From UBA7236 sp031372705 (GTDB lineage: Bacteria > Bacteroidota > Bacteroidia > Chitinophagales > BACL12): DNA of 43,499 nt. Each line of letters starts with the position of its first letter. Position 1 is the stretch's first letter. Positions 1 to 6,683 of the stretch are shown here, piece after piece. Location of the stretch: the NCBI GenBank assembly GCA_031372705.1, contig JANMLV010000022.1, forward strand, positions 1 through 43,499, written 5' to 3'. The position numbers and the translations under genes were made by a program. Under the pieces are notes generated by a model. It was given only the letters and a program-made list of their open reading frames with translations, ran no database searches and had not been told where the DNA came from.

Positions 1-612
1 TGGCGTTTTAATATCTCGCTCACAAAATGGCGAATGCTCCATTAATTGTCCAACGCGATTCATGTATCGTTTCGGAAATTCAATTGGCGAAAATGATTCT
101 ACTATTAATAAGCGATTGTTCTCATCGTTAAAATGAATTTGATATAGTGTTCCTCTTGGAATAATTACATAATCGCCATATTCAAATGGAATTTCGCCAT
201 ACATGGTTTTTAATGTGCCTGTTCCTTCATGAACAAACAGCATTTCATCGGCATCAACATTCTTGTAAAAATAATCGGTCATGCTTTTGCGCGGCGCTGC
301 TAACGTAATATGCAAATCGCTATTTACTAAAACCGCTTTGCGACTTTCCAAATAATCGTCAACCGGCTTAATTTTAAATCCTTTTAGTGAACGATGCTTG
401 AGTTGTTTCGATAACACCACTTTTGGTTCAACACTGTATGCCTCGCCAACTTGCTTAATTTTTGTCGGCGGATATAAGTGATACAGCAAACTATAAGTAT
501 TGCTGAACCCTTCGGTAGAAAATAATTCTTCGTGATAAAGTGTCCCATCCGGCTTGCGGAACTGGGTATGGCGTTTTTCGGGGATTTTCCCCGCGTGATT
601 GTAAAATGGCAT
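1..612 (-). CDS. hmgA: Homogentisate 1,2-dioxygenase, N-terminal part (cut by window edge)
   Basis: Cytoplasmic Fe(II) dioxygenase that opens the ring of homogentisate to maleylacetoacetate in tyrosine/phenylalanine breakdown. The frame starts at an ATG at 612 and stays open to base 1, giving the first 204 residues, roughly half of the usual length. Visible family signatures are an N-terminal KRHTQFRKPDG stretch followed by YHEE, the cupin segment around 'DEMLFVHEGTG' and 'IPRGTLYQI', and near the edge 'LMEHSPFCERDI', which is highly characteristic of this enzyme. The iron-ligand region lies outside the window. A TATTTTTG -7 box sits at 641-648 on the minus strand, and a perfect inverted repeat lies further upstream at 690-708. 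The next gene, proline dehydrogenase, is also an amino-acid catabolic gene in the same direction, but 331 bp separate them. The family call is confident. Confidence 0.9.
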   Translation of the reverse strand, partial: MPFYNHAGKIPEKRHTQFRKPDGTLYHEELFSTEGFSNTYSLLYHLYPPTKIKQVGEAYSVEPKVVLSKQLKHRSLKGFKIKPVDDYLESRKAVLVNSDLHITLAAPRKSMTDYFYKNVDADEMLFVHEGTGTLKTMYGEIPFEYGDYVIIPRGTLYQIHFNDENNRLLIVESFSPIEFPKRYMNRVGQLMEHSPFCERDIKTP

Positions 613-640
613 AATTTGTCCCTGGTTGAATATCCTTTAG

Positions 641-648
641 CAAAAATA
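641..648 (-). promoter_or_regulatory. Putative -7 box of hmgA (TATTTTTG)
   Basis: On the minus strand the sequence reads TATTTTTG, an exact match to the Bacteroidota TAnnTTTG -7 element, 28 nt before the hmgA ATG. The -33 position (about 668-671) reads TTTC, only an approximate match to TTTG. Inferred from consensus only. Confidence 0.5.
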
Positions 649-689
649 CAAAGGAAAATATTCTTTGAAAGGTGATTTTTGTCGGTGTT

Positions 690-708
690 AAGACATTTAA
701 TATGTCTT
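690..708. promoter_or_regulatory. Perfect inverted repeat upstream of hmgA, candidate operator
   Basis: AAGACAT-TTAAT-ATGTCTT is a perfect 7-bp inverted repeat with a 5-nt spacer. It lies about 20 bp beyond the expected -33 position of hmgA and has no T-run on either side, so it looks like a protein-binding site rather than a terminator. The 10-bp palindrome AGTCTAGACT follows at 711-720. The regulator is unknown. Confidence 0.45.
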
Positions 709-837
709 GTAGTCTAGACTGAAGACGCTCTAGTTTAGATTATTATGCAAATTGGTTACAGTTTGCTTCCTTTTGGTGTTTTGAAGAGGCTCGCACTAAG
801 CATGAAAATGTATGTATATTATTTCAATCTTGCACTA

Positions 838-920
838 AACCCGCGTGCGGGATTGCAGCGGAAATCCTTTTTGAGGAACGAAAAAAGATTGCAGTGTAAA
901 GCCCGAAACACGCCCAAACA
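838..920 (+). repeat. Dispersed intergenic repeat, copy 1
   Basis: About 83 bp containing CCGCGTGCGGGATTGCAGCG near its start and AAAGCCCG...CGCCCAAA near its end. The reverse complement of 11972-12058 has the same ordered blocks (CCGCGT, GGGATTG.AG.GGAAA, GAGGA, GGAACG, AAAGCCCG, CGCCCAAA) with a diverged middle. Both copies are intergenic and encode no protein. From memory, similar GGATTG..GTGGAAAGCCCG elements are common in Bacteroidota intergenic DNA, but I know of no named family. Confidence 0.6.
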
Positions 921-943
921 ATAATTTTATAAATCGCAATGGA

Positions 944-2122
944 TTACAAGCCTCTTCGCTTAATTTCTTTGTCGGTTAAATTTAACTCCCGGCTCATTTG
1001 TCCGCTCACCGATTTGTTTTCTTGTGCGCGACGAATTAAATATGGAATTACATCTTTAACGGGACCGTAAGGTAAATATTTTGTTGCATTGAATCCGGCT
1101 TTGGCAAGATTGTAGGTTATTTGATCGCTCATGCCATACAATTGCGAAAAGCAAAAATGTGGATGATTGGCAGGAATATTGCGTTTTTGCATTTCTGTTG
1201 CCAGCAATAAACTGCTTTTTTCGTTATGTGTAGCGGCGCATAATGCAATTTTTGTGTAGTTGTCTAAACAAAATAAAAGCACAGCGTCATAATCGTTATC
1301 GGTTGCATTTTTATCCGGTTGAATAGGTGAAGGATAATTCATTTCATCAGCGCGTTTCCGCTCCTTGTCCATGTATGCACCGCGAACCGGTTTTAATCCT
1401 AATATATAATTATGTGCAATGGCATCTGTTAACGAATGCTTCGAAAATGCTAAACGGTCGTGGCGATACATTTGTGGAGTTGAATAAACTACTGCTTTCG
1501 ATTTATTGTATTTGCGCATAAGCACAAATGTTAAATCGTCAACAGCATCTTGAATCCAACTTTCTTCGGCATCGATAAATAAACCAATGTTTCCGCTTGC
1601 TGCAGCTGATGCAATTTGGTCCATGCGTGAATACAACTTTTCTTTTTCAGTATTTTCTTCTGCTGTTAATGGCACTTTGGAATTTAATTTTTCTAACAAA
1701 GAGAAACTCGTAACTCCCGTAACTTTACTACTTATAAATGGAATATTTTTTTTGCCTGATGCGAATTTGATGATGCGAATTAATTCATTTTTTGTGCGTT
1801 CAAATTCTTCATCCGATTCTTTTCCTTCAACACCATAATCAATAATTGCACCGATGTGGAATTTTTCGAGCTTGTCTAAAACCGGAATCGTTTCTTCCAA
1901 TGTTTCGCCACCGCAAAATTGCTGATAAACTGTTCCTTTAATTGCCCACTTAAATGGCAGGTGTAATTTTAAAGTCAAATTCGCCAAACCTGTCAGCGCG
2001 TTGGTCATGGTTGGATTGTTCATCAATTTGAACAACCAATGTTCCCATTTTAATTCTCTGTTATTTTTGCCTGAGAAGGCTATTTCGGTATCGTTAAAAT
2101 CGATTTTCGGCGAAGGTTCCAA
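944..2122 (-). CDS. Proline dehydrogenase (PRODH)
   Basis: FAD enzyme that oxidises proline to pyrroline-5-carboxylate, the first step of proline catabolism. About 392 residues form a single PRODH TIM-barrel domain with no fused aldehyde dehydrogenase, so this is the stand-alone form rather than PutA. Diagnostic motifs are 'KPVRGAYMDKER' (substrate/FAD region), 'FSQLYGMSD' and the C-terminal 'RRAQEN', whose arginines bind the proline carboxylate. The start is unusual: there is no in-frame ATG near the expected N-terminus. TTG at 2122, or ATT at 2131, must be used, because the TATATTTG -7 box (2140-2147) lies just upstream and rules out longer forms. The gene is divergent from the cyanophycinase-like gene, with 84 bp between them. 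Confidence 0.9.
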   Translation of the reverse strand: MEPSPKIDFNDTEIAFSGKNNRELKWEHWLFKLMNNPTMTNALTGLANLTLKLHLPFKWAIKGTVYQQFCGGETLEETIPVLDKLEKFHIGAIIDYGVEGKESDEEFERTKNELIRIIKFASGKKNIPFISSKVTGVTSFSLLEKLNSKVPLTAEENTEKEKLYSRMDQIASAAASGNIGLFIDAEESWIQDAVDDLTFVLMRKYNKSKAVVYSTPQMYRHDRLAFSKHSLTDAIAHNYILGLKPVRGAYMDKERKRADEMNYPSPIQPDKNATDNDYDAVLLFCLDNYTKIALCAATHNEKSSLLLATEMQKRNIPANHPHFCFSQLYGMSDQITYNLAKAGFNATKYLPYGPVKDVIPYLIRRAQENKSVSGQMSRELNLTDKEIKRRGL

Positions 2123-2139
2123 TGTTGTAATGGTTTTTG

Positions 2140-2147
2140 CAAATATA
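2140..2147 (-). promoter_or_regulatory. -7 box of proline dehydrogenase (TATATTTG)
   Basis: Exact TAnnTTTG match on the minus strand, 17 nt before the TTG start. It implies a short leader of 10-15 nt and limits the start codon to TTG 2122 or ATT 2131. Confidence 0.55.
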
Positions 2148-2183
2148 CGGGGTTGTGGTAAATGTAAAAATGATATTCGTGCT

Positions 2184-2191
2184 TATATTTG
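2184..2191 (+). promoter_or_regulatory. -7 box of the S51 peptidase gene (TATATTTG)
   Basis: Exact TAnnTTTG match on the plus strand, 15 nt before the ATG at 2207. It is the same octamer as the divergent box at 2140-2147. No convincing -33 element is seen. Confidence 0.5.
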
Positions 2192-2206
2192 CTCAAAATG
2201 TAATGT

Positions 2207-3502
2207 ATGCGGATATTTCAAACAATTTTAAGCCTTTGTTTACTCCAAACCGTTAACGGTCAATCGTTTACAAGCTTTTTTGTTGGTGATACCGCCGATG
2301 TAGTTACCAATCCGCTAAAAGGAACTGTGCTAATGGGTGGTGCAGGTGAAAATGATAATGCCATACGCTGGTTTTTAGAACGTGCCGATGGTGGCGATGT
2401 TTTAGTGCTTCGGACAACCGGTGATGATGGTTACAACGATTATTTTTTTACCGACTTAGGCGTTGATGTTAATTCGGTTGAAACTATAGTTTGTCTGAAT
2501 GCCGATGCTTCTAACGATGCATATGTTTTACGTCGCGTTGCCGAAGCCGATGCTGTTTGGTTTGCAGGTGGCGACCAATGGGATTACATATCATTTTGGC
2601 GCGATACACCTATGGAAGATGCTTTTAATGAACTGATAAATGTGAAACAAATTCCAATTGGTGGAACTAGCGCCGGATGTGCAATTCAAGGACAAGCTTA
2701 TTTTTCGGCCGAAACGGGAACTATAACAACCGCTCAGGCTTTAAATGATCCTTTTCATTCGCTAATGGACTTAGGATATAACGATTTTTTAAGCAATACG
2801 GCAACAGAAAATATTATATCTGATACGCATTATGATAATCCGGATAGGAGGGGAAGGCATATGGCGTTTTTAGCGAGATTAATTACAGATTATGGTGTGC
2901 CATTTTATGGAATCGGTGTAGAGGAATACGCTGCAGTTTGTATTGATGAAAATAAAATGGCGAGGGTGTTTGGGTCTTATCCTGATTATGATGATTTCGC
3001 TTATTTTTTGCAGGCAAATTGCTATGAACCATCCGGGCCGGAAGTGTGTGAGGATGGTGAGAAATTAACCTGGAATCGCGATAGCATGGCGTTAAAAGTA
3101 ATTAAAATTGGTGGTGATGATGATGGAACCGGAACGGTTGATTTAAATGATTGGAAAACAGTTGCAGGTGGAGATTATGTATGGGAAAATTGGTGGGTGG
3201 AAGATGGTAGCTTTCAAGTTACAACTGATGCGACAATAATTGACTGCAGTACACCAATTCAAAATATTAATTACGTTGCTGATGCGTTAAATTTTACAAT
3301 CGATTATCAAAATCAAACCTTATTATTATATAATACTTCCGGTTATGAAAAATTAATTATCAGAGATATTTCCGGAAGGGTACTATCAACTTTAACCGAT
3401 GTGCAAAAAACAATTTCGTTATCATCTTTTTTACCCGGAACTTATTTAATAAGTGTATTAAATGCTAACGGTACCTGGCAGCACAAAGCATTTGTAAAAT
3501 AG
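2207..3502 (+). CDS. Secreted cyanophycinase-like peptidase (S51 family) with T9SS sorting domain
   Basis: 431 residues. A signal peptide (about 1-18, ending near VNG-Q) is followed by a peptidase S51 domain (about 35-280). The nucleophile motif is GGTSAG with Ser155. It is preceded by 'FAGGDQWDY' (119-127) and followed by a D-T-H motif at 206-208 with an R-rich segment (DRRGR, 213-217), the arrangement seen in cyanophycinases and related exopeptidases. The last ~75 residues look like a type A T9SS sorting domain (LLLYNTSGYEKL, ISGRVLSTL, PGTYLISVLN), so the enzyme is predicted to be exported and anchored or released at the surface. Cyanophycin itself is not proven as the substrate; other beta-Asp or acidic peptides are possible. 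It converges with the next gene with no bases between the two stop codons. Confidence 0.85.
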   Translation: MRIFQTILSLCLLQTVNGQSFTSFFVGDTADVVTNPLKGTVLMGGAGENDNAIRWFLERADGGDVLVLRTTGDDGYNDYFFTDLGVDVNSVETIVCLNADASNDAYVLRRVAEADAVWFAGGDQWDYISFWRDTPMEDAFNELINVKQIPIGGTSAGCAIQGQAYFSAETGTITTAQALNDPFHSLMDLGYNDFLSNTATENIISDTHYDNPDRRGRHMAFLARLITDYGVPFYGIGVEEYAAVCIDENKMARVFGSYPDYDDFAYFLQANCYEPSGPEVCEDGEKLTWNRDSMALKVIKIGGDDDGTGTVDLNDWKTVAGGDYVWENWWVEDGSFQVTTDATIIDCSTPIQNINYVADALNFTIDYQNQTLLLYNTSGYEKLIIRDISGRVLSTLTDVQKTISLSSFLPGTYLISVLNANGTWQHKAFVK

Positions 3503-4735
3503 TTATTTTATAAGTGTAATATACCCTGTTTTGGTATAGTGTTTTTCTGTTTCGTAGGTGTAGTATTTTAAGTAATAAAGGTAAACACCTGTGTCGGCCA
3601 TAACACCCGCTATGGTTCCATCCCATCCTTCGTTATAGTTGCTTACTTCAAATATTTTATCACCCCATCTATTGTAAATGTCGAAGGTTTCGATTTTTAT
3701 ATTTTCTTCTATTATTCTGAACTTGTCGTTAATACCATCATTGTTAGGAGAAAATGCATTTGGAATAATAAATACTTCAGGACAATCAGGTAAATAATTT
3801 AATTGAATATACACGGTGTCGGTAACAAATCCATTTTGAATTAATATGGTATATAAACCGGCATTTGTTATGTTTCTGTTGCCGCCAATATATCCATCTT
3901 GCCATAAAAATTCCGGTGTTACATTATCCGGTTCGTCAATTAATTTGTTAATGTCTATGTTAACTATTTGACCTTTGCAAATTGCTGTGTCATAAGAAAC
4001 AGATTGCACTTCCAAAGGTGTAATTGCAACATTATCTACATATAAATAAGCCGCATTATAAACACCGCCAAATCCGGAACATCCGGCAAATGCATCTGTA
4101 AGATTATTGCCTATCATTAAATACTTTTCATTACCGCTTGCATAAAAATAGCTTTCGAGTTCAAACCATTCATTTTTATCATCAATAATAGACCCGGTGG
4201 GGTTGCAAAATGTGTGTTCTACAAGTGTTGGTTGCGTAATAAAACCTGCTGTAGTAAAATCAACCATCTGATCATTCAAAAGTGAAACACACACGTTAGA
4301 TGGCGCACAACTGCTAAAGTCGGAGAGATTCACATACCAAGTAAGTTTATAGGGATAATTTTCGGTTAACGTTTCACTCAAGGCAATTTCTAAATATTCG
4401 CGATAAACGGCACCTCCCGTTTGAGCTACATAAATACCAGCATAAGCGTCACCTGATTGCGGCATTTGTTCGCCGATAAAATTGGCAGGAACTGATACAA
4501 TGCCTGAAGTATCACAAATATTGAAATAATCGGCTGTGGCCAGCGATGGGTCAAACCAAGGGGCAACACGATTTAGTTGTGAAATATCGGTCGGACACTC
4601 GGAATATACTTCAAAATCGCCGTTTGGAACCAAGTTTTGTGAACTAATACTAAGCGCGTAAAGGCATAAAACCGCCCATGTTAAAGCCAATTTAAGCCCG
4701 GGAGGTCTGATTTTTAAGCCAAAGAAATGGTCCAT
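3503..4735 (-). CDS. T9SS type B (gliding-motility-associated C-terminal domain) secreted protein
   Basis: 410 residues with an N-terminal signal/anchor segment (about 13-33). A region starting 'NLVPNGDFE' is typical of the N-terminal module of Bacteroidota surface proteins with a lectin- or CBM-like beta-sandwich. The C-terminal ~90 residues are a clear CHU_C/type B sorting domain: 'NAFSPNNDGINDKF', then 'IYNRWGDKIFE', 'GWDG' and 'GVYLYYLKY'. It is predicted to be exported by T9SS and attached to the cell surface or released. No catalytic motif is seen. Its stop codon directly abuts that of the S51 peptidase gene on the opposite strand, so the two transcripts must overlap at their 3' ends. 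Confidence 0.85.
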   Translation of the reverse strand: MDHFFGLKIRPPGLKLALTWAVLCLYALSISSQNLVPNGDFEVYSECPTDISQLNRVAPWFDPSLATADYFNICDTSGIVSVPANFIGEQMPQSGDAYAGIYVAQTGGAVYREYLEIALSETLTENYPYKLTWYVNLSDFSSCAPSNVCVSLLNDQMVDFTTAGFITQPTLVEHTFCNPTGSIIDDKNEWFELESYFYASGNEKYLMIGNNLTDAFAGCSGFGGVYNAAYLYVDNVAITPLEVQSVSYDTAICKGQIVNIDINKLIDEPDNVTPEFLWQDGYIGGNRNITNAGLYTILIQNGFVTDTVYIQLNYLPDCPEVFIIPNAFSPNNDGINDKFRIIEENIKIETFDIYNRWGDKIFEVSNYNEGWDGTIAGVMADTGVYLYYLKYYTYETEKHYTKTGYITLIK

Positions 4736-4855
4736 AATGAATGCGGCAATTGAGTAGGGTAAATGTAATCATTAGATTGATGTTATTGATATAACCGGTG
4801 TTTTACAGCGTAAAAATCGTGTCATTTTCAGGATTTTTTTCCTCCCCAAATTTGC

Positions 4856-4863
4856 TATCTTTA
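4856..4863 (+). promoter_or_regulatory. Possible -7 box of dnaX (TATCTTTA)
   Basis: One mismatch from TAnnTTTG, only 4 nt before the GTG start at 4868. If used, the transcript would be almost leaderless. Weak evidence. Confidence 0.3.
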
Positions 4864-4867
4864 CCCC

Positions 4868-6658
4868 GTGCAGAGTTTTGTAGTTTCAGCAAGGAAATAT
4901 AGGCCATCGTCTTGGCAAGATGTGATTGGGCAAGATCAGGTTGTGGTAACATTAAAAAATGCCATCAAAAACAACCACTTGGCTCAGTCGTTTCTTTTTT
5001 GCGGACCTAGAGGAGTCGGCAAAACTACATGTGCCAGAATTTTAGCCAAAACAATTAACTGCGAAAATATTCAGGAAAGTGGCGAGGCCTGCAATGAATG
5101 CAACAGTTGCACTTCATTTAATGAAAATGCATCGTTTAATATTCATGAAATAGATGCTGCCTCCAATAACTCAGTTGAAGACATTCGGAGTTTGGTTGAG
5201 CAAGTGCGATATGCTCCGGCGTCAGGAAAATATAAAATTTATATCGTGGATGAGGTGCACATGCTCAGTTCAAGTGCATTTAATGCCTTTTTAAAAACAT
5301 TGGAAGAGCCACCACCATTTGTCAAGTTTATTTTAGCTACTACCGAAAAACATAAAATAATTCCAACCATTTTAAGTCGCTGCCAGATTTTTGATTTTAA
5401 CAGAATCAAAATCAAACACATGACGCAACAATTGGAAATTATATGCAAAAACGAAGGTATCGATTGCACCGATGAGGCTATGCACCTTATCGCTCAGAAG
5501 GCTGATGGCGCTATGCGTGATGCATTAAGCATCTTCGATAGGATTACTTCGTTTTCGGGAAAATCAATTTCAGCAAAAGATGTAATAGAAAATTTAAATA
5601 TTCTCGATTACGAATACTTTTTCAAAATTACCGATGCATTTGCAGCTGAAGATATTACAGGAACTTTATTATTGTTTGATGAAGTAATAAATAAGGGTTT
5701 TGATGGCGATATTTTTATAAATGGATTGGCAGAGCATTTTCGTAATATTTTAGTGTGTAAAGATGAAAATACATTAAAGCTGCTCGATACAAGTGAAACA
5801 GTTATAGAAAGATATAAGAATCAAAGTAGTTTAATCAGCGCATCATTTTTATTAAGCGGATTAAATTTGCTGAATGCTGCTGACGTAAATTATCGCGCAA
5901 GCAAAAACAAGCGATTGCACGTTGAGTTGGTACTAATGAAATTGTGTTATATGCACAATGCTGTTTCTACACTGGCAATAGGCAGTACTGAAAAAAAAAC
6001 GGCTGACCGTAACGAATACCCTGCATTAACACAAAAAAAAACGGCTGAAACCACCGTAAAATCTGCTTTTGTAGAAAATACGGTAACCACAACAACTTCC
6101 AATAATAATTTAAATAATGAGGTTGTTAAGAAAGTAAGAGTCGAAAATAATACCATTATTTCCGCACAGGTGGAAGAGGTTGAAACGGTAATGATTCCGA
6201 AAAAAACTGCACTCCGTCAGGCTATTAAACAAGAAGAGGAAGATAAACAAACAATATTATCAAGTAAGGTGGTGGAAGAGCCGATGCAAGTTATTTCACC
6301 CGAAATGTTTTTTGTAGTTTGGAAACAGTATGCTGATTTTATCAGAAAAGAACATCACCGCGTAGCGATAATAATGGACCATGCGGCAGCAACTATTAAT
6401 GAAACCAATAATATCTTAGTGACACTGGATAATTCAGTTGAAGTAAGTATTATGAAAGAAATGCAAACTGACCTCCGCGAATTTATTAAAGAAGCGCTGG
6501 AAAATAATCAGTTTGATATTTCGTTTGTAATTGGTGTTTCAAAAAACGACAAAATTAAGCGACCATATACAGCTCAAGAAAAATATAAAAAAATGGAAGA
6601 GTTGAATCCACTCATTAAAGAGTTAAAAGAAACACTAGGTTTTGAGTTGGATTATTAA
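4868..6658 (+). CDS. dnaX: DNA polymerase III subunit gamma/tau
   Basis: Clamp-loader ATPase of the replicative polymerase. 596 residues with a GTG start; 'VSARKYRP' directly follows the initiator, as expected for this family. Walker A is GPRGVGKTT (46-54), the zinc-module cysteines are C65, C75, C78 and C81, and Walker B is DEVH (128-131). Domain III ends near residue 366 ('RLHVELVLMKLCYM'). A low-complexity linker (about 370-475) leads to a tau-type C-terminal domain. Inside the linker are two runs of nine A (5991-5999 and 6033-6041). Each is followed by CGGCTGA, so a -1 shift stops at once and yields products of about 379 or 393 residues carrying domains I-III, the size expected for a gamma form. 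The M16 peptidase gene starts 26 bp downstream. Confidence 0.96.
   Translation: MQSFVVSARKYRPSSWQDVIGQDQVVVTLKNAIKNNHLAQSFLFCGPRGVGKTTCARILAKTINCENIQESGEACNECNSCTSFNENASFNIHEIDAASNNSVEDIRSLVEQVRYAPASGKYKIYIVDEVHMLSSSAFNAFLKTLEEPPPFVKFILATTEKHKIIPTILSRCQIFDFNRIKIKHMTQQLEIICKNEGIDCTDEAMHLIAQKADGAMRDALSIFDRITSFSGKSISAKDVIENLNILDYEYFFKITDAFAAEDITGTLLLFDEVINKGFDGDIFINGLAEHFRNILVCKDENTLKLLDTSETVIERYKNQSSLISASFLLSGLNLLNAADVNYRASKNKRLHVELVLMKLCYMHNAVSTLAIGSTEKKTADRNEYPALTQKKTAETTVKSAFVENTVTTTTSNNNLNNEVVKKVRVENNTIISAQVEEVETVMIPKKTALRQAIKQEEEDKQTILSSKVVEEPMQVISPEMFFVVWKQYADFIRKEHHRVAIIMDHAAATINETNNILVTLDNSVEVSIMKEMQTDLREFIKEALENNQFDISFVIGVSKNDKIKRPYTAQEKYKKMEELNPLIKELKETLGFELDY
5990..6047 (+). promoter_or_regulatory. 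Duplicated A9-CGGCTGA slippage signal inside dnaX
   Basis: Two runs of nine A (5991-5999 and 6033-6041) sit in the same codon phase (xAA AAA AAA ACG). Each is followed by CGGCTGA, so the -1 frame reads AAC GGC TGA, an immediate stop. In Thermus thermophilus, dnaX makes gamma by transcriptional slippage at nine A; in E. coli it is made by ribosomal frameshifting. The function here is inferred. Confidence 0.6.
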
Positions 6659-6683
6659 TTTAGTAAATTATAAAAAAGTAATT

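Larger units (their letters stand above)
613..943. other. Non-coding stretch between hmgA and proline dehydrogenase
   Basis: 331 bp with no credible gene. It holds the hmgA promoter, a perfect 7-5-7 inverted repeat (690-708), a 10-bp palindrome AGTCTAGACT (711-720) and one copy of a dispersed repeat (838-920). Nothing recognisable is seen between 721 and 837. Confidence 0.7.

Noticed and set aside
6200..6206. Third A-run (A7) in dnaX as another frameshift site
   Set aside because: Only seven A, in a different context (CCG AAA AAA ACT) and not followed by CGGCTGA like the two A9 runs. The evidence is too weak.
6642..6683. Longer N-terminus for the M16 peptidase
   Set aside because: It overlaps the end of dnaX and would put 14 residues before a clean signal peptide. 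ATG 6684 is better.
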